From: Xylanimonas ulmi
GTDB lineage: Bacteria; Actinomycetota; Actinomycetes; Actinomycetales; Cellulomonadaceae
Length of the DNA: 64,000 bases
Direction: 5' to 3'
NCBI RefSeq assembly: GCF_004216535.1
Contig: NZ_SGWX01000001.1
Location: forward strand, 3,658,001-3,722,000
Position 1 is the first letter of the stretch; each line of letters begins with the position of its first letter. Below the pieces are notes generated by a model. It searched no databases and was not told the DNA's origin. It worked only from the letters and a program-made list of their open reading frames with translations. Shown piece by piece: positions 36,799 to 44,309 of the stretch. A program made the position numbers and the translations under genes.

Positions 36799-38184
36799 TC
36801 ACCCGATGATCGGGCGCTCTTCGGGGAACCTTACGATGCGCCGTCGGTCGCGCAGGGCGAGCGCGGCGGCGAACGTCATCGAGCCGGTGCGCCCGACGAA
36901 CATGAGCGCGCACAGCACGTACTTGCCGGCGTCGGGCAGATCGGCCGTGAGCCCGGTCGACAGCCCGCACGTCGCGAACGCCGAGATGACCTCGAACAGC
37001 ACCACGTCGAGCGACTCGCCCGAGATCTCCAGCAGCGCGAGCGACCCGAGCAGCACCGTCGTCGCGCTCATGAACACCACGGCGATCGCCACGCGCAGCG
37101 TGTCGCGCGGGATGCGCCGCCCGTAGGCCTCGATGTCCTTGTCGCCGCGCGCCTCGGCGAGGATGGCCAGCAGCATGACGGCGAGCGTCGTCACCTTGAT
37201 GCCGCCGCCCGTCGACGCCGAGCCGCCGCCCACGAACATGAGTGCGTCGGTCACCAGCCAGGTGCCCTCGTGCATCGACCCCACGTCGACCGTGCTGAAC
37301 CCGCCCGAGCGGGGCATGGTGCCCGCGAACAGCGACGCGATGAGCTTCTGCCCCACGGGCAGCGGCCCGAACGTGTCGGGGTTGTTCCACTCGAGCCCGG
37401 CCAGCAGCACCCATCCGGCCAGGACCAGCCAGGCGCTCGTGACGATCGTGAGCTTGGTGTGCAGCGACCAGCGCGTCCACGTCCGCTGGCCCTTGCGTCG
37501 CGTCGAGAGGATGTTGAGGATCACGGGGAAGCCGAGCGCGCCCACGAACACGCCCAGGATGATCGGCAGGTCGAGCAGCCAGTCGCCGACGTGCGGCGCC
37601 AGACCGTGCGGTGTGGGCACGAACCCGGCGTTGTTGAACGCCGAGATGCCGTAGAAGAGCGCGTGCCATGCGGAGGTGCCCAGGGACTCGCCCAGCGCCA
37701 AGAAGCGCGGGAACAGCAGCGCGGCCACCGCCAGCTCCAGCGACGTCGAGGTCACGATGACGACCCGCACGAGCGAGCCGACCTCGCCCAGGCGGTCGGT
37801 CCGCGTCTCGGACGCCGTCAGCAGCCGCTGCGTGAGCCCGATGCGGCGTGAGACGGCCAGCCCCAGGATCGAGGCGAGCGTCATGACGCCGAACCCGCCC
37901 ACCTTGATCGCCAGGAGGATCACGACCAGCCCCCACGCCGACCAGTAGGTGCTCGTGTCGACGACGGTCAGCCCGGTCACGCACACGGCCGAGATCGCCG
38001 TGAAGAGGGCGTCGACGAACGCCACCGACCGGCCCGACGCCGTCGCCCACGGGGCCATGAGCAGCACCGTGAACAGCGCGCACACACCGAGGAACACCGT
38101 CAGGGCCAGGCGCGCGGGCGAGTGCCGCGCCGCATGGTCCACGAGCTCACGAAACCCCAGAAGGCTGCCTCGTCGGGGCGACAC
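36799..38184 (-). CDS. ktrB: KtrB/TrkH-type potassium transporter
   Basis: 461-residue membrane subunit with four pore repeats. First selectivity region AVCVTGLTVVDT, followed by others such as SAFATCGLSTGLT and GFSTVD; helices are numerous. Works with KtrA to import K+ coupled to Na+ or H+. Starts at GTG 38184 after GGGAGGTC. The 115-base gap to ktrA contains G/C-rich sequence with 10-bp inverted arms (36727-36736 and 36796-36805) of unclear meaning. Confidence 0.92.
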   Translation of the reverse strand: MSPRRGSLLGFRELVDHAARHSPARLALTVFLGVCALFTVLLMAPWATASGRSVAFVDALFTAISAVCVTGLTVVDTSTYWSAWGLVVILLAIKVGGFGVMTLASILGLAVSRRIGLTQRLLTASETRTDRLGEVGSLVRVVIVTSTSLELAVAALLFPRFLALGESLGTSAWHALFYGISAFNNAGFVPTPHGLAPHVGDWLLDLPIILGVFVGALGFPVILNILSTRRKGQRTWTRWSLHTKLTIVTSAWLVLAGWVLLAGLEWNNPDTFGPLPVGQKLIASLFAGTMPRSGGFSTVDVGSMHEGTWLVTDALMFVGGGSASTGGGIKVTTLAVMLLAILAEARGDKDIEAYGRRIPRDTLRVAIAVVFMSATTVLLGSLALLEISGESLDVVLFEVISAFATCGLSTGLTADLPDAGKYVLCALMFVGRTGSMTFAAALALRDRRRIVRFPEERPIIG

Positions 38185-38243
38185 CCGGGACCTCCCTGCC
38201 CCTCGACACCTGGACGTCGGGCCAACTCTGCCACGGTGTCCGA

Positions 38244-38249
38244 TACCGT
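38244..38249 (+). promoter_or_regulatory. Leaderless -10 box of the acuC-like gene
   Basis: TACCGT exactly six bases before ATG 38256. Confidence 0.5.
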
Positions 38250-38255
38250 GGCCGC

Positions 38256-39431
38256 ATGTCGCTGGCCCGTCTGGTGTGGAGCGCCCAGTTGCTGCGCTAC
38301 GACTTCGGCCGCGGCCATCCCATGTCGCCCGCGCGCCTTGACCTCACCATGCGCCTGGTGGAGCAGCTCGGTCTGCTCGACGCGCCGGGGCTCGAGGTGG
38401 TGAGCGTGCCGCCCGCGCCCGACGCGCTCATCGAGACCGTCCACGACCCCGCGTACGTCGCGGCCGTGCGCCTCGCCTCGCAGCAGGGCGTCGCCGACCC
38501 GCTGCGCGGGCTCGGCACCGAGGACGACCCGGTCTTCGCCGGGATGCACGACGCCGCCGCGCGCCTGGTCGCAGGGTCGGTCGACGTCGCGCAGGCCGTG
38601 TGGGACGGGCGCGCGAGCCACGGCCTGAACATCGCCGGCGGCATGCACCACGCCCATCGCGACGCCGCCTCGGGCTTCTGCGTCTACAACGACGCCGCCG
38701 CGGCCATCCGCCGTCTGCTCGACGACGGCGCGCGCCGCGTCGCCTACATCGACCTGGACGCGCACCACGGCGACGGCGTCGAGCACACGTTCTGGGACGA
38801 CCCGCGCGTGCTGACCGTCTCGATCCACCAGGACGGGCACACGCTGTTCCCCGGCACGGGCAACCCCGCCGACGTCGGAGGTCCCGGCGCCGAGGGCACC
38901 GCCGTCAACATCGCCCTGCCGCCGCGCACGCGGTCGGGGCCGTGGCTGCGCGCCGTCGAGGCCGTCGTGCCCGCGGTGGTGCGCGAGTTTCGGCCCGACG
39001 TGATCGTCTCGCAGCACGGCGCCGACGCGCACGCGCGCGACCCGCTGAGCGACCTGCGGGTGGGCGTGGACGCGCAGCGGCACGGCGCGCACCTGGTGCA
39101 CGAGCTCGCGCACGAGCTGTGCGACGGGCGGTGGGTCGCGCTCGGCGGGGGCGGGTACGCCGTCGTCGACGTGGTGCCGCTGGTGTGGTCGTCGCTCGTG
39201 GCGGAGGCGCTGCACCGCCCGCTCGACCTGGCGCTGCCCCTGCCGGCCGCGTGGCGCGCGCACGTGGCCGCGGTCTCGGGCCTCGACGCCGCGCGCGTCA
39301 TCGGCGTCGAGGAGGTCGCGTGGCGCCCCTGGTCGGCGGGCTACGACCCGGCCGACGACGTCGACCGCGCGGTGCTGGCCACCCGCCGGCACGTGTTCCC
39401 CTTGTGGGGCCTGGACCCCTATCACGACTGA
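38256..39431 (+). CDS. acuC: AcuC-like class I histone deacetylase family protein
   Basis: 391-residue zinc-dependent deacetylase; bacterial AcuC removes acetyl groups from proteins such as acetyl-CoA synthetase. Zinc ligands Asp168 and His170 (YIDLDAHHGDG) and Asp257 (SQHGADAH), the catalytic His pair 131-132 (GGMHHAH) and Tyr301 (GGGGYAV) are all present. Likely leaderless start at ATG 38256. Divergent from ktrB. Confidence 0.93.
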   Translation: MSLARLVWSAQLLRYDFGRGHPMSPARLDLTMRLVEQLGLLDAPGLEVVSVPPAPDALIETVHDPAYVAAVRLASQQGVADPLRGLGTEDDPVFAGMHDAAARLVAGSVDVAQAVWDGRASHGLNIAGGMHHAHRDAASGFCVYNDAAAAIRRLLDDGARRVAYIDLDAHHGDGVEHTFWDDPRVLTVSIHQDGHTLFPGTGNPADVGGPGAEGTAVNIALPPRTRSGPWLRAVEAVVPAVVREFRPDVIVSQHGADAHARDPLSDLRVGVDAQRHGAHLVHELAHELCDGRWVALGGGGYAVVDVVPLVWSSLVAEALHRPLDLALPLPAAWRAHVAAVSGLDAARVIGVEEVAWRPWSAGYDPADDVDRAVLATRRHVFPLWGLDPYHD

Positions 39432-39587
39432 GGCCGCCTGCGTCCTGCCGCGTTGAGGGGAGGTGCGCGCCCCGCTTCCCGGGCACTGGCGCCGATCAGG
39501 TAGGCTGTCGGACGGACTTTTCTCGTGTTGGCCGCTCGTCGTGGACCAACCGTTGTTCCACCGACCGACCCGCACCAGGAGGACCAC

Positions 39588-39686
39588 ATGGGCTCCGTCA
39601 TCAAGAAGCGCCGCAAGCGCATGGCGAAGAAGAAGCACCGCAAGCTGCTTCGCAAGACGCGTCACCAGCGTCGCAACAAGAAGTGA
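39588..39686 (+). CDS. 32-residue highly basic protein, AURKAIP1/COX24 domain type
   Basis: Very small protein, over half Lys and Arg ([20 protein letters not shown], then [12 protein letters not shown]). This is the conserved actinobacterial small protein often annotated as a COX24 or AURKAIP1 domain protein, now considered ribosome-associated (in mycobacteria the matching peptide, bL37 or bS22, was found in ribosome structures). CAGGAGGA precedes the ATG at good spacing, with TAGGCT upstream. A terminator follows directly. Confidence 0.85.
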   Translation: MGSVIKKRRKRMAKKKHRKLLRKTRHQRRNKK

Positions 39687-39695
39687 CGTACCGAG

Positions 39696-39719
39696 GCCCG
39701 GCCCCCCAGGGGACCGGGC
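39696..39719. terminator. Hairpin with T-rich tail after the small basic gene
   Basis: GCCCGG-CCCC paired with GGGG-A-CCGGGC, followed by TTCGTTGCTT. Lies between this gene and the convergent HAD phosphatase. Confidence 0.7.
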
Positions 39720-39767
39720 TTCGTTGCTTCGTGGAGCGCCGCGCTGCCTCCTGGCGCGCCGCCGCGC

Positions 39768-40595
39768 TCAGCGCAGGTCGAGGCGCTTGCGCACCTGCCG
39801 CCGGATGGCGCGCACCACGAGCCCGGCGGCCCACGCCGCCCCAGCCCACGACGCCGTCTTGACGCTGCGCCCGGCGACTCGATGGCGGCGCCCGCGGAAC
39901 TCGCGGATGGGCCAGCCCACGTCGCGCGCGTGACGGCGCAGTCGCCCGTCGGGGTTGATGGGGCACGGGTGCCCGACGGCGGTCATCATCGGCAGGTCGT
40001 TGAGCGAGTCCCCGTAGGCGTAGGACGCGTCGAGGTCGATGCCCTCACGCTCGGCGAGGGAGCGCACCGCGTCGGCCTTGACCGACCCGTGCATGAGGTC
40101 GCCCAGCAGGCGTCCGGTGTAGAACCCGTCCTTGTGCTCCGCGACCGTGCCCAGGCAGCCTGTCGCGCCCAACCGTCGTGCGATGAGGCGGCCGATCTCG
40201 ACCGGTGTCGCTGTGACGAGCCACACCTGGTCGCCGGCCGCGATGTGCTCGTCGAGCAGTTTCTTGGTGCCCGGGAAGATGCGCAGCTCCAGGACGGCGT
40301 CGTAGACCTCCTCGCCGACGGCCGTGACCTCGGCCACCGAGCGGCCGGCGATGAGCGAGAGCGCGCGCTGGCGCACCTGGTCGATCTGCTCGCGCGACTC
40401 GCCGAACAGCACGTAGCGGGCCTGGATCACGCCGAAGCGCAGCAGGTCGAACGTGCCGAAGAACTTGCGCTGGTACAGCGCGCGCGCCAGGTGGTAGGCG
40501 CTGGCGCCGCGGATCACGGTGTTGTCGACGTCGAAGAACGCCGCCGCCCGGCCTCGCTCGTGCGAGGGCGAGGTGGCTGTCACGGCGTCCGACAT
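39768..40595 (-). CDS. HAD-IB family phosphatase (SerB-like)
   Basis: 275-residue hydrolase. Motif I FFDVDNTVIRG puts catalytic Asp22 and Asp24; motif II VTATP and motif III/IV GDSLNDLPMM are intact. The substrate is uncertain (phosphoserine or a phospholipid-type substrate); a hydrophobic, basic C-terminus (ASWAGAAWAAGLVV ...) may associate with the membrane, as in several actinobacterial relatives. ATG 40595 is probably leaderless and divergent from the glutaredoxin gene only 36 bases away. Confidence 0.88.
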   Translation of the reverse strand: MSDAVTATSPSHERGRAAAFFDVDNTVIRGASAYHLARALYQRKFFGTFDLLRFGVIQARYVLFGESREQIDQVRQRALSLIAGRSVAEVTAVGEEVYDAVLELRIFPGTKKLLDEHIAAGDQVWLVTATPVEIGRLIARRLGATGCLGTVAEHKDGFYTGRLLGDLMHGSVKADAVRSLAEREGIDLDASYAYGDSLNDLPMMTAVGHPCPINPDGRLRRHARDVGWPIREFRGRRHRVAGRSVKTASWAGAAWAAGLVVRAIRRQVRKRLDLR

Positions 40596-40602
40596 ACCGA
40601 CC

Positions 40603-40624
40603 ACTTTATCCGCGCAGGTAGTCT
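40603..40624. promoter_or_regulatory. Two divergent leaderless promoters in a 36-base gap
   Basis: Minus-strand TAAAGT (40608-40603) is seven bases before the HAD phosphatase ATG; plus-strand TAGTCT (40619-40624) is seven bases before the glutaredoxin GTG. Both -10 boxes share the gap, so the promoters may compete. Confidence 0.5.
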
Positions 40625-40631
40625 GTGAGTT

Positions 40632-40919
40632 GTGGACAGGCCGCTGGAGGACCTTCGGGCGAAGGCTCCGCGTGTGGTCCTCTTCAGCCGGGTCGGATGT
40701 CACCTGTGCGACGACGCGCGTGAGGTGGTGGCCCGGGTGTGCGAGGCCGCCGGTGAGCGATGGTGTGAGATCGACATCGACTCCGGCCCGCAGTCCGCTA
40801 GTCTCCAGGACCGTTACAGCGACTATGTGCCCGTCGTCGAGGTGGACGGGGTGCAGCAGGGATTCTGGCAGGTCGACGGTGACAGGCTGGCGCGCAGACT
40901 CGCGCGCGGTGGCCGCTGA
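40632..40919 (+). CDS. Glutaredoxin-like protein
   Basis: 95-residue thioredoxin-fold protein with the redox motif Cys23-His-Leu-Cys26 (FSRVGCHLCDDAR) and the cis-Pro region DYVPVVEVDG. Probably a thiol-disulfide oxidoreductase acting with mycothiol or another thiol in the cytoplasm. Leaderless GTG start at 40632. Located directly before rex, a common pairing in Micrococcales that joins thiol and NADH redox control. Confidence 0.87.
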   Translation: MDRPLEDLRAKAPRVVLFSRVGCHLCDDAREVVARVCEAAGERWCEIDIDSGPQSASLQDRYSDYVPVVEVDGVQQGFWQVDGDRLARRLARGGR

Positions 40920-40935
40920 CAGTCTGGAGGACGCG

Positions 40936-41595
40936 GTGATCGAGACGGGTGACCTTGCGGTTCCGGCCGCCACCGTGGCGCGGCTGCCGCACTATCTGCG
41001 CGCGCTGCTCGACCTGCAGTCCGCGGGTGTGCGCACGACGTCGTCGACCGAGCTCGCCGACGTCGCCGGGGTGAGCTCCGCGCAACTGCGCAAGGACCTG
41101 TCGTATCTCGGCTCGTACGGCACGCGCGGGGTCGGGTACGACGTCGCGTCGCTGTCCACGGTCATCTCCACCGCGCTCGGGCTGGGGTCCACGCATCGTC
41201 TGGCCATCATCGGCCTGGGCAACCTGGGCCACGCGCTCGCGAACTACTCGGGGTACACCACGCGCGGCTTCGAGGTGGTGGCGCTGCTCGACGTCGCCGA
41301 CGCGGTGGTCGGCACGCGTCCGTCGGGGAGCCTGGCCGTCGAGCACCTCGACGACCTGGAGCAGGTCATCAAGCGTGAGGCGGTGACCATGGTGGTGCTC
41401 GCGACGCCCGCGCACGCCGCCCAGTCCGTGGCCGAGCGCGTCATCGCGGCGGGTGTGCGCGAGATTCTGTCGTTCTCGCCGGTTGCGCTGCAGTTGCCCG
41501 ACGACGCCGTGGTGCGCAGTGTCGACGTCGCGGGCGAGCTGCAGATCCTGGCGTTCCACGCGGCGGCGCGTACGGCCACGCGCTCGGTGGGCTGA
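40936..41595 (+). CDS. rex: Redox-sensing transcriptional repressor Rex
   Basis: Repressor that senses the NADH/NAD+ ratio and controls respiratory genes. 219 residues: an N-terminal winged helix (LRALLDLQSAGVRTTSSTEL and AGVSSAQLRKDLSYLGSYG) and a Rossmann domain (LAIIGLGNLGHALANY), ending in the swap helix. GTG 40936 is chosen because GGAGG lies five bases before it (40926-40930); the earlier GTG 40909 overlaps the glutaredoxin end. Rex sites are TTGTGAANNNNTTCACAA-like; a near match is at 53311. Followed by a repeat cluster instead of heme genes. Confidence 0.95.
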   Translation: MIETGDLAVPAATVARLPHYLRALLDLQSAGVRTTSSTELADVAGVSSAQLRKDLSYLGSYGTRGVGYDVASLSTVISTALGLGSTHRLAIIGLGNLGHALANYSGYTTRGFEVVALLDVADAVVGTRPSGSLAVEHLDDLEQVIKREAVTMVVLATPAHAAQSVAERVIAAGVREILSFSPVALQLPDDAVVRSVDVAGELQILAFHAAARTATRSVG

Positions 41596-41620
41596 AGGCC
41601 CTCCGTCGCCGGTCGCCCGC

Positions 41621-41770
41621 GGTGGTCGAGCCTGTCGCGACCTGGGGTCAAGCCGCCCTCGGCGGTCGAGCCTGTCGAGACCCGCGGTCAAGCCGCCCTC
41701 GGCGGTCGAGCCTGTCGAGACCCGGGGTCAAGCCGCCCTCGGCGGTCGAGCCTGTCGAGACCCGGGGTCG
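41621..41770. repeat. 40-bp tandem repeat, three and three-quarter units
   Basis: Units at 41621-41660, 41661-41700, 41701-41740 and 41741-41770 (partial). Each contains the dispersed element GGTCGAGCCTGTCGAGACC; the first unit has two changes in it. Non-coding, between rex and yceI. Confidence 0.92.
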
Positions 41771-41793
41771 GGATGGTCTCGACAGGCTCGACC
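41744..41793. terminator. 19-bp perfect hairpin from inverted copies of the dispersed element
   Basis: GGTCGAGCCTGTCGAGACC (41744-41762) pairs with its exact complement at 41775-41793 over a 12-base loop. It sits between convergent rex and yceI and probably works as a bidirectional terminator. Confidence 0.7.
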
Positions 41794-41843
41794 GGCGGCG
41801 GGGGCGTCGCCCGGCGGCGGGGTGTCGCCCGGCGGCGGGGGGC
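41794..41843. repeat. Short G/C-rich tandem repeat
   Basis: Units of gtcgcccggcggcggg type, two to three copies, next to the yceI stop. Confidence 0.6.
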
Positions 41844-41848
41844 GTGGG

Positions 41849-42400
41849 TCAGGACTGCTTGATCGTCGAGATGTCGAGCGCGATCTTGACCTTGTCGGCC
41901 ACCAGGAAGCCGCCCGTCTCGAGTGCCGCGTTCCAGGTCAGGCCGTAGTCGGCGCGCGAGATCTCCAGCTCGGACTCGAAGGCCGCGCGGGCGTTGCCGA
42001 ACGGGTCGGTCGCGGTGCCGGTGAACTCGGTCTCGAGCTCAACGGTCTGGGTCACACCGTTGATCGTCAGGTCGCCCACGATGACGAAGTCGCCGCCGTC
42101 GGCCTTGACGGACGTCGAGGTGAAGGTCCAGGTCGGGCGCTCCTCGGCGTGCCAGAAGTCCGCGCTCTTGAGGTGGCCGTCGCGGTTGGCGTCACCGGTG
42201 CTGACCGACGCGGCGTCGAGCTCGGCGGTGACCGACGACGACTCGAGGTCCTCGCCGACGGTCACGACGCCCGAGGTGATCGCGATCGTGCCGCGCACCT
42301 TGGCGATGCCCGCGTGGCGGACGGTGAACGAGGCGGTCGAGTGGGACGGGTCGATGGCGTAGGCGCCGGCGGTGAGGCCGGCGGGCAGCGGCGTGGCCAT
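41849..42400 (-). CDS. YceI-family lipid-binding protein
   Basis: 183-residue lipocalin-like protein of the YceI family, known to bind polyisoprenoid chains. AYAIDPSHSTASFTVRHAGIAKVRG and SADFWHAE are family hallmarks (given here in part as SHSTASFTVRHAG). No signal peptide, so the protein is cytoplasmic in this organism. ATG 42400 has GGAG six bases upstream. Divergent from a MarR regulator across a 22-bp palindrome, implying MarR control, often linked to acid, solvent or oxidative stress. Confidence 0.92.
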   Translation of the reverse strand: MATPLPAGLTAGAYAIDPSHSTASFTVRHAGIAKVRGTIAITSGVVTVGEDLESSSVTAELDAASVSTGDANRDGHLKSADFWHAEERPTWTFTSTSVKADGGDFVIVGDLTINGVTQTVELETEFTGTATDPFGNARAAFESELEISRADYGLTWNAALETGGFLVADKVKIALDISTIKQS

Positions 42401-42460
42401 AGAGAACTCCAGACGGTCGTCGACCCGGGCGGGTCGGGGTTTTGCGGGTGCCGCCCCGCA

Positions 42461-42482
42461 GATAGTTGAATTCTCAACTATC
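42461..42482. promoter_or_regulatory. MarR-type operator between yceI and marR-like gene
   Basis: Perfect 9-bp arms GATAGTTGA/TCAACTATC separated by ATTC. A/T-rich in a G/C-rich genome and placed between divergent genes, as expected for a MarR operator; 34 bases before the MarR -10 box. Confidence 0.75.
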
Positions 42483-42516
42483 ATTGTGGGGCGAAGGCTC
42501 CAACCACGCGGTCGCG

Positions 42517-42522
42517 TAGCGT
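42517..42522 (+). promoter_or_regulatory. Leaderless -10 box of the marR-like gene
   Basis: TAGCGT six bases before ATG 42529. Confidence 0.5.
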
Positions 42523-42528
42523 ATTCCC

Positions 42529-42987
42529 ATGGTGGACTGGCTCACTGACGAGCAACAGCGATCGTGGCGCTCATATCTCGAAGGCACTGCCCGGTTCGTC
42601 GACGCGCTCGCCCACGCGCACGACGCCGACAGCCCGCTCAGCCTCGGCGAGTACCACCTCATGGTCCAGCTCTCGGAGCAGCCCCATCGCACCCTGCGCA
42701 TGTCGGCCCTCGCCGAGGGCCTCGCGCTGTCGCGCAGCCGCCTGACCCACACGGTCGACCGCATGGAGCGGCGCGGGCTCGTCGAGCGTCACGCCGTGCC
42801 CGGCGACCGGCGCGGGGTCAACTGCGTCATGACCGAGGCGGGCTGGGCGATGCTCGTTCGGGCGGCGCCCCACCACGTGGCCGCGGTGCGCCGCCTGATG
42901 ATCGACGTCCTGACACCTGAGGAGCTCTCGGTGCTCGGCCGCGCGATGGCCAAGGTGGCTCAGGAGGCCAAGAGCGCGACCGCGTGA
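42529..42987 (+). CDS. MarR-family regulator
   Basis: 152 residues. The winged helix (RMSALAEGLALSRSRLTHTV with wing RHAVPGDRRGVNCVMTE) is clear, flanked by dimerisation helices. No conserved redox cysteine of the OhrR type; the only Cys is in the wing. Probably represses yceI and itself through the palindrome at 42461. Confidence 0.9.
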   Translation: MVDWLTDEQQRSWRSYLEGTARFVDALAHAHDADSPLSLGEYHLMVQLSEQPHRTLRMSALAEGLALSRSRLTHTVDRMERRGLVERHAVPGDRRGVNCVMTEAGWAMLVRAAPHHVAAVRRLMIDVLTPEELSVLGRAMAKVAQEAKSATA

Positions 42988-43059
42988 CGGTCGTCTCAGT
43001 CGGGCCTCGGTGTGCCGAGAGCCCAGTGAGCGCCCATGGACGCGTGGGACACTGACGCC

Positions 43060-43710
43060 ATGGTGACCACGACTGTCCACCTTCTGCGCCATGGCGAGGT
43101 GCACAACCCTGGTCGCGTGCTATACGGGCGACTGCCGGGCTACCACCTGTCCGAGCGCGGCCACGAGATGGCCCGCGTCGTCGCCCGCGCGCTGACCGAC
43201 CAGGGGCGCGACGTCGTCGGACTGGTCGCCTCACCGCTGCAACGCGCACAGGAGACGGCCGCGCCCATCGCGCAGGCCTTCGGGCTGGTCACGGGCACCG
43301 ACGAGCGGCTCATCGAGGCCGGCAACCGATTCGAGGGCACCAGCGTCGGATCGCAGCCTTGGCGGCTGCTCAACCCGCGGTGGTGGCCGGCGTTGCGCAA
43401 CCCGCGGCTCCCGTCGTGGGGCGAGCCCTACCGCGAGCAGGCCGACCGCATGCAGGCCGCCGTCCAGGACGCGCGCATCGCGCACGCCGGCCACGAGGTC
43501 GTGCTCGTCAGCCACCAACTGCCCATCTGGGTCACGCGCCTGGCCTACGAGGGCGCGCGCCTGTGGCACGACCCGCGTCACCGCCAGTGCACGCTCGCGT
43601 CACTGACCAGCCTCCACTTCGCCGACGACGTGCTCGCCGGCATCGAGTACACCGAGCCCGCGCGGCGCCTGTCGGCCTCCCTGAGCAAGGGCGCGTGGTC
43701 GGTCAAGTGA
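43060..43710 (+). CDS. Histidine phosphatase family protein (phosphoglycerate mutase-like)
   Basis: 216-residue cytoplasmic phosphatase. The catalytic RHG motif is LLRHGEVHNPG; the second His is in VLVSHQLPIW. Substrate not predictable from sequence. ATG 43060 is chosen; an in-frame ATG 24 bases upstream is less likely. It opens a tight operon with resA, ccdA, resB and ccsB (stop overlaps the resA start), the usual actinobacterial order. Confidence 0.9.
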   Translation: MVTTTVHLLRHGEVHNPGRVLYGRLPGYHLSERGHEMARVVARALTDQGRDVVGLVASPLQRAQETAAPIAQAFGLVTGTDERLIEAGNRFEGTSVGSQPWRLLNPRWWPALRNPRLPSWGEPYREQADRMQAAVQDARIAHAGHEVVLVSHQLPIWVTRLAYEGARLWHDPRHRQCTLASLTSLHFADDVLAGIEYTEPARRLSASLSKGAWSVK

Positions 43711-44309
43711 GGCGCGCGCACAACCCGTCCCCGGCGGCCGCGGCCGCAGTCCTGGTCGCCCTGCTCGCACTGGCGGGGTGCGCGCAGTCCTCAGGGGCCG
43801 GCGACGTCGTCGGGCAGGGCTTCGTCTCAGGCGACGGGTCGGTGCGCCAGTGGGATGCCGACGACCGCGGCGACCCGGTGACCATCGAGGGCGCCGACTT
43901 CGACGGCCAGCCGGTCAGCACCACCGACTGGGCCGGCGACGTCGTCGTCGTCAACACCTGGTACGCCGGGTGCGCGCCGTGCCGCGCCGAGGCGCCCGGC
44001 CTCGTCGAGCTCGCGACCGAGCGCGCCGCCGACGGCGTGCGCGTGCTCGGCATCAACACGCAGGACGACGCCGGCGCCGCGCAGGCGTTCGAGCGCACCT
44101 TCGCGGTGCCCTACCCCTCCATCGCCGACGCCAGCGGGCAGGTCATCGCCCGGCTCTCGGGCGTCGTCGCGCTGCAGGCCGTGCCCACGACCGTAGTGCT
44201 CGACGCCGAGCACCGCGTCGCCGCGCGCGTCATCGGCAAGGCCGACCCCTCGACGCTCCAGGCGCTCGTCGACGACGTCCTGTCCGGCGCGGACGCTGTG
44301 GACGACTGA
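43707..44309 (+). CDS. resA: TlpA/ResA-type thioredoxin lipoprotein
   Basis: Extracytoplasmic thiol reductase that reduces apocytochrome c cysteines before heme attachment. 200 residues: lipobox LAGC (Cys25), thioredoxin motif Cys89-Ala-Pro-Cys92 (WYAGCAPCRAE) and cis-Pro in AVPTTV. Starts at GTG 43707, overlapping the preceding stop. Receives electrons from CcdA, encoded next. Confidence 0.93.
   Translation: MRRAHNPSPAAAAAVLVALLALAGCAQSSGAGDVVGQGFVSGDGSVRQWDADDRGDPVTIEGADFDGQPVSTTDWAGDVVVVNTWYAGCAPCRAEAPGLVELATERAADGVRVLGINTQDDAGAAQAFERTFAVPYPSIADASGQVIARLSGVVALQAVPTTVVLDAEHRVAARVIGKADPSTLQALVDDVLSGADAVDD

Noticed and set aside
36727-36805. Riboswitch or terminator between ktrB and ktrA
   Set aside because: The 10-bp arms enclose about 59 bases and one arm lies in the ktrB coding end; no known c-di-AMP riboswitch (ydaO) features were seen.
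41621-41793. CRISPR array
   Set aside because: Repeats are directly joined without unique spacers and no cas genes are present; it is a tandem repeat of a dispersed element.
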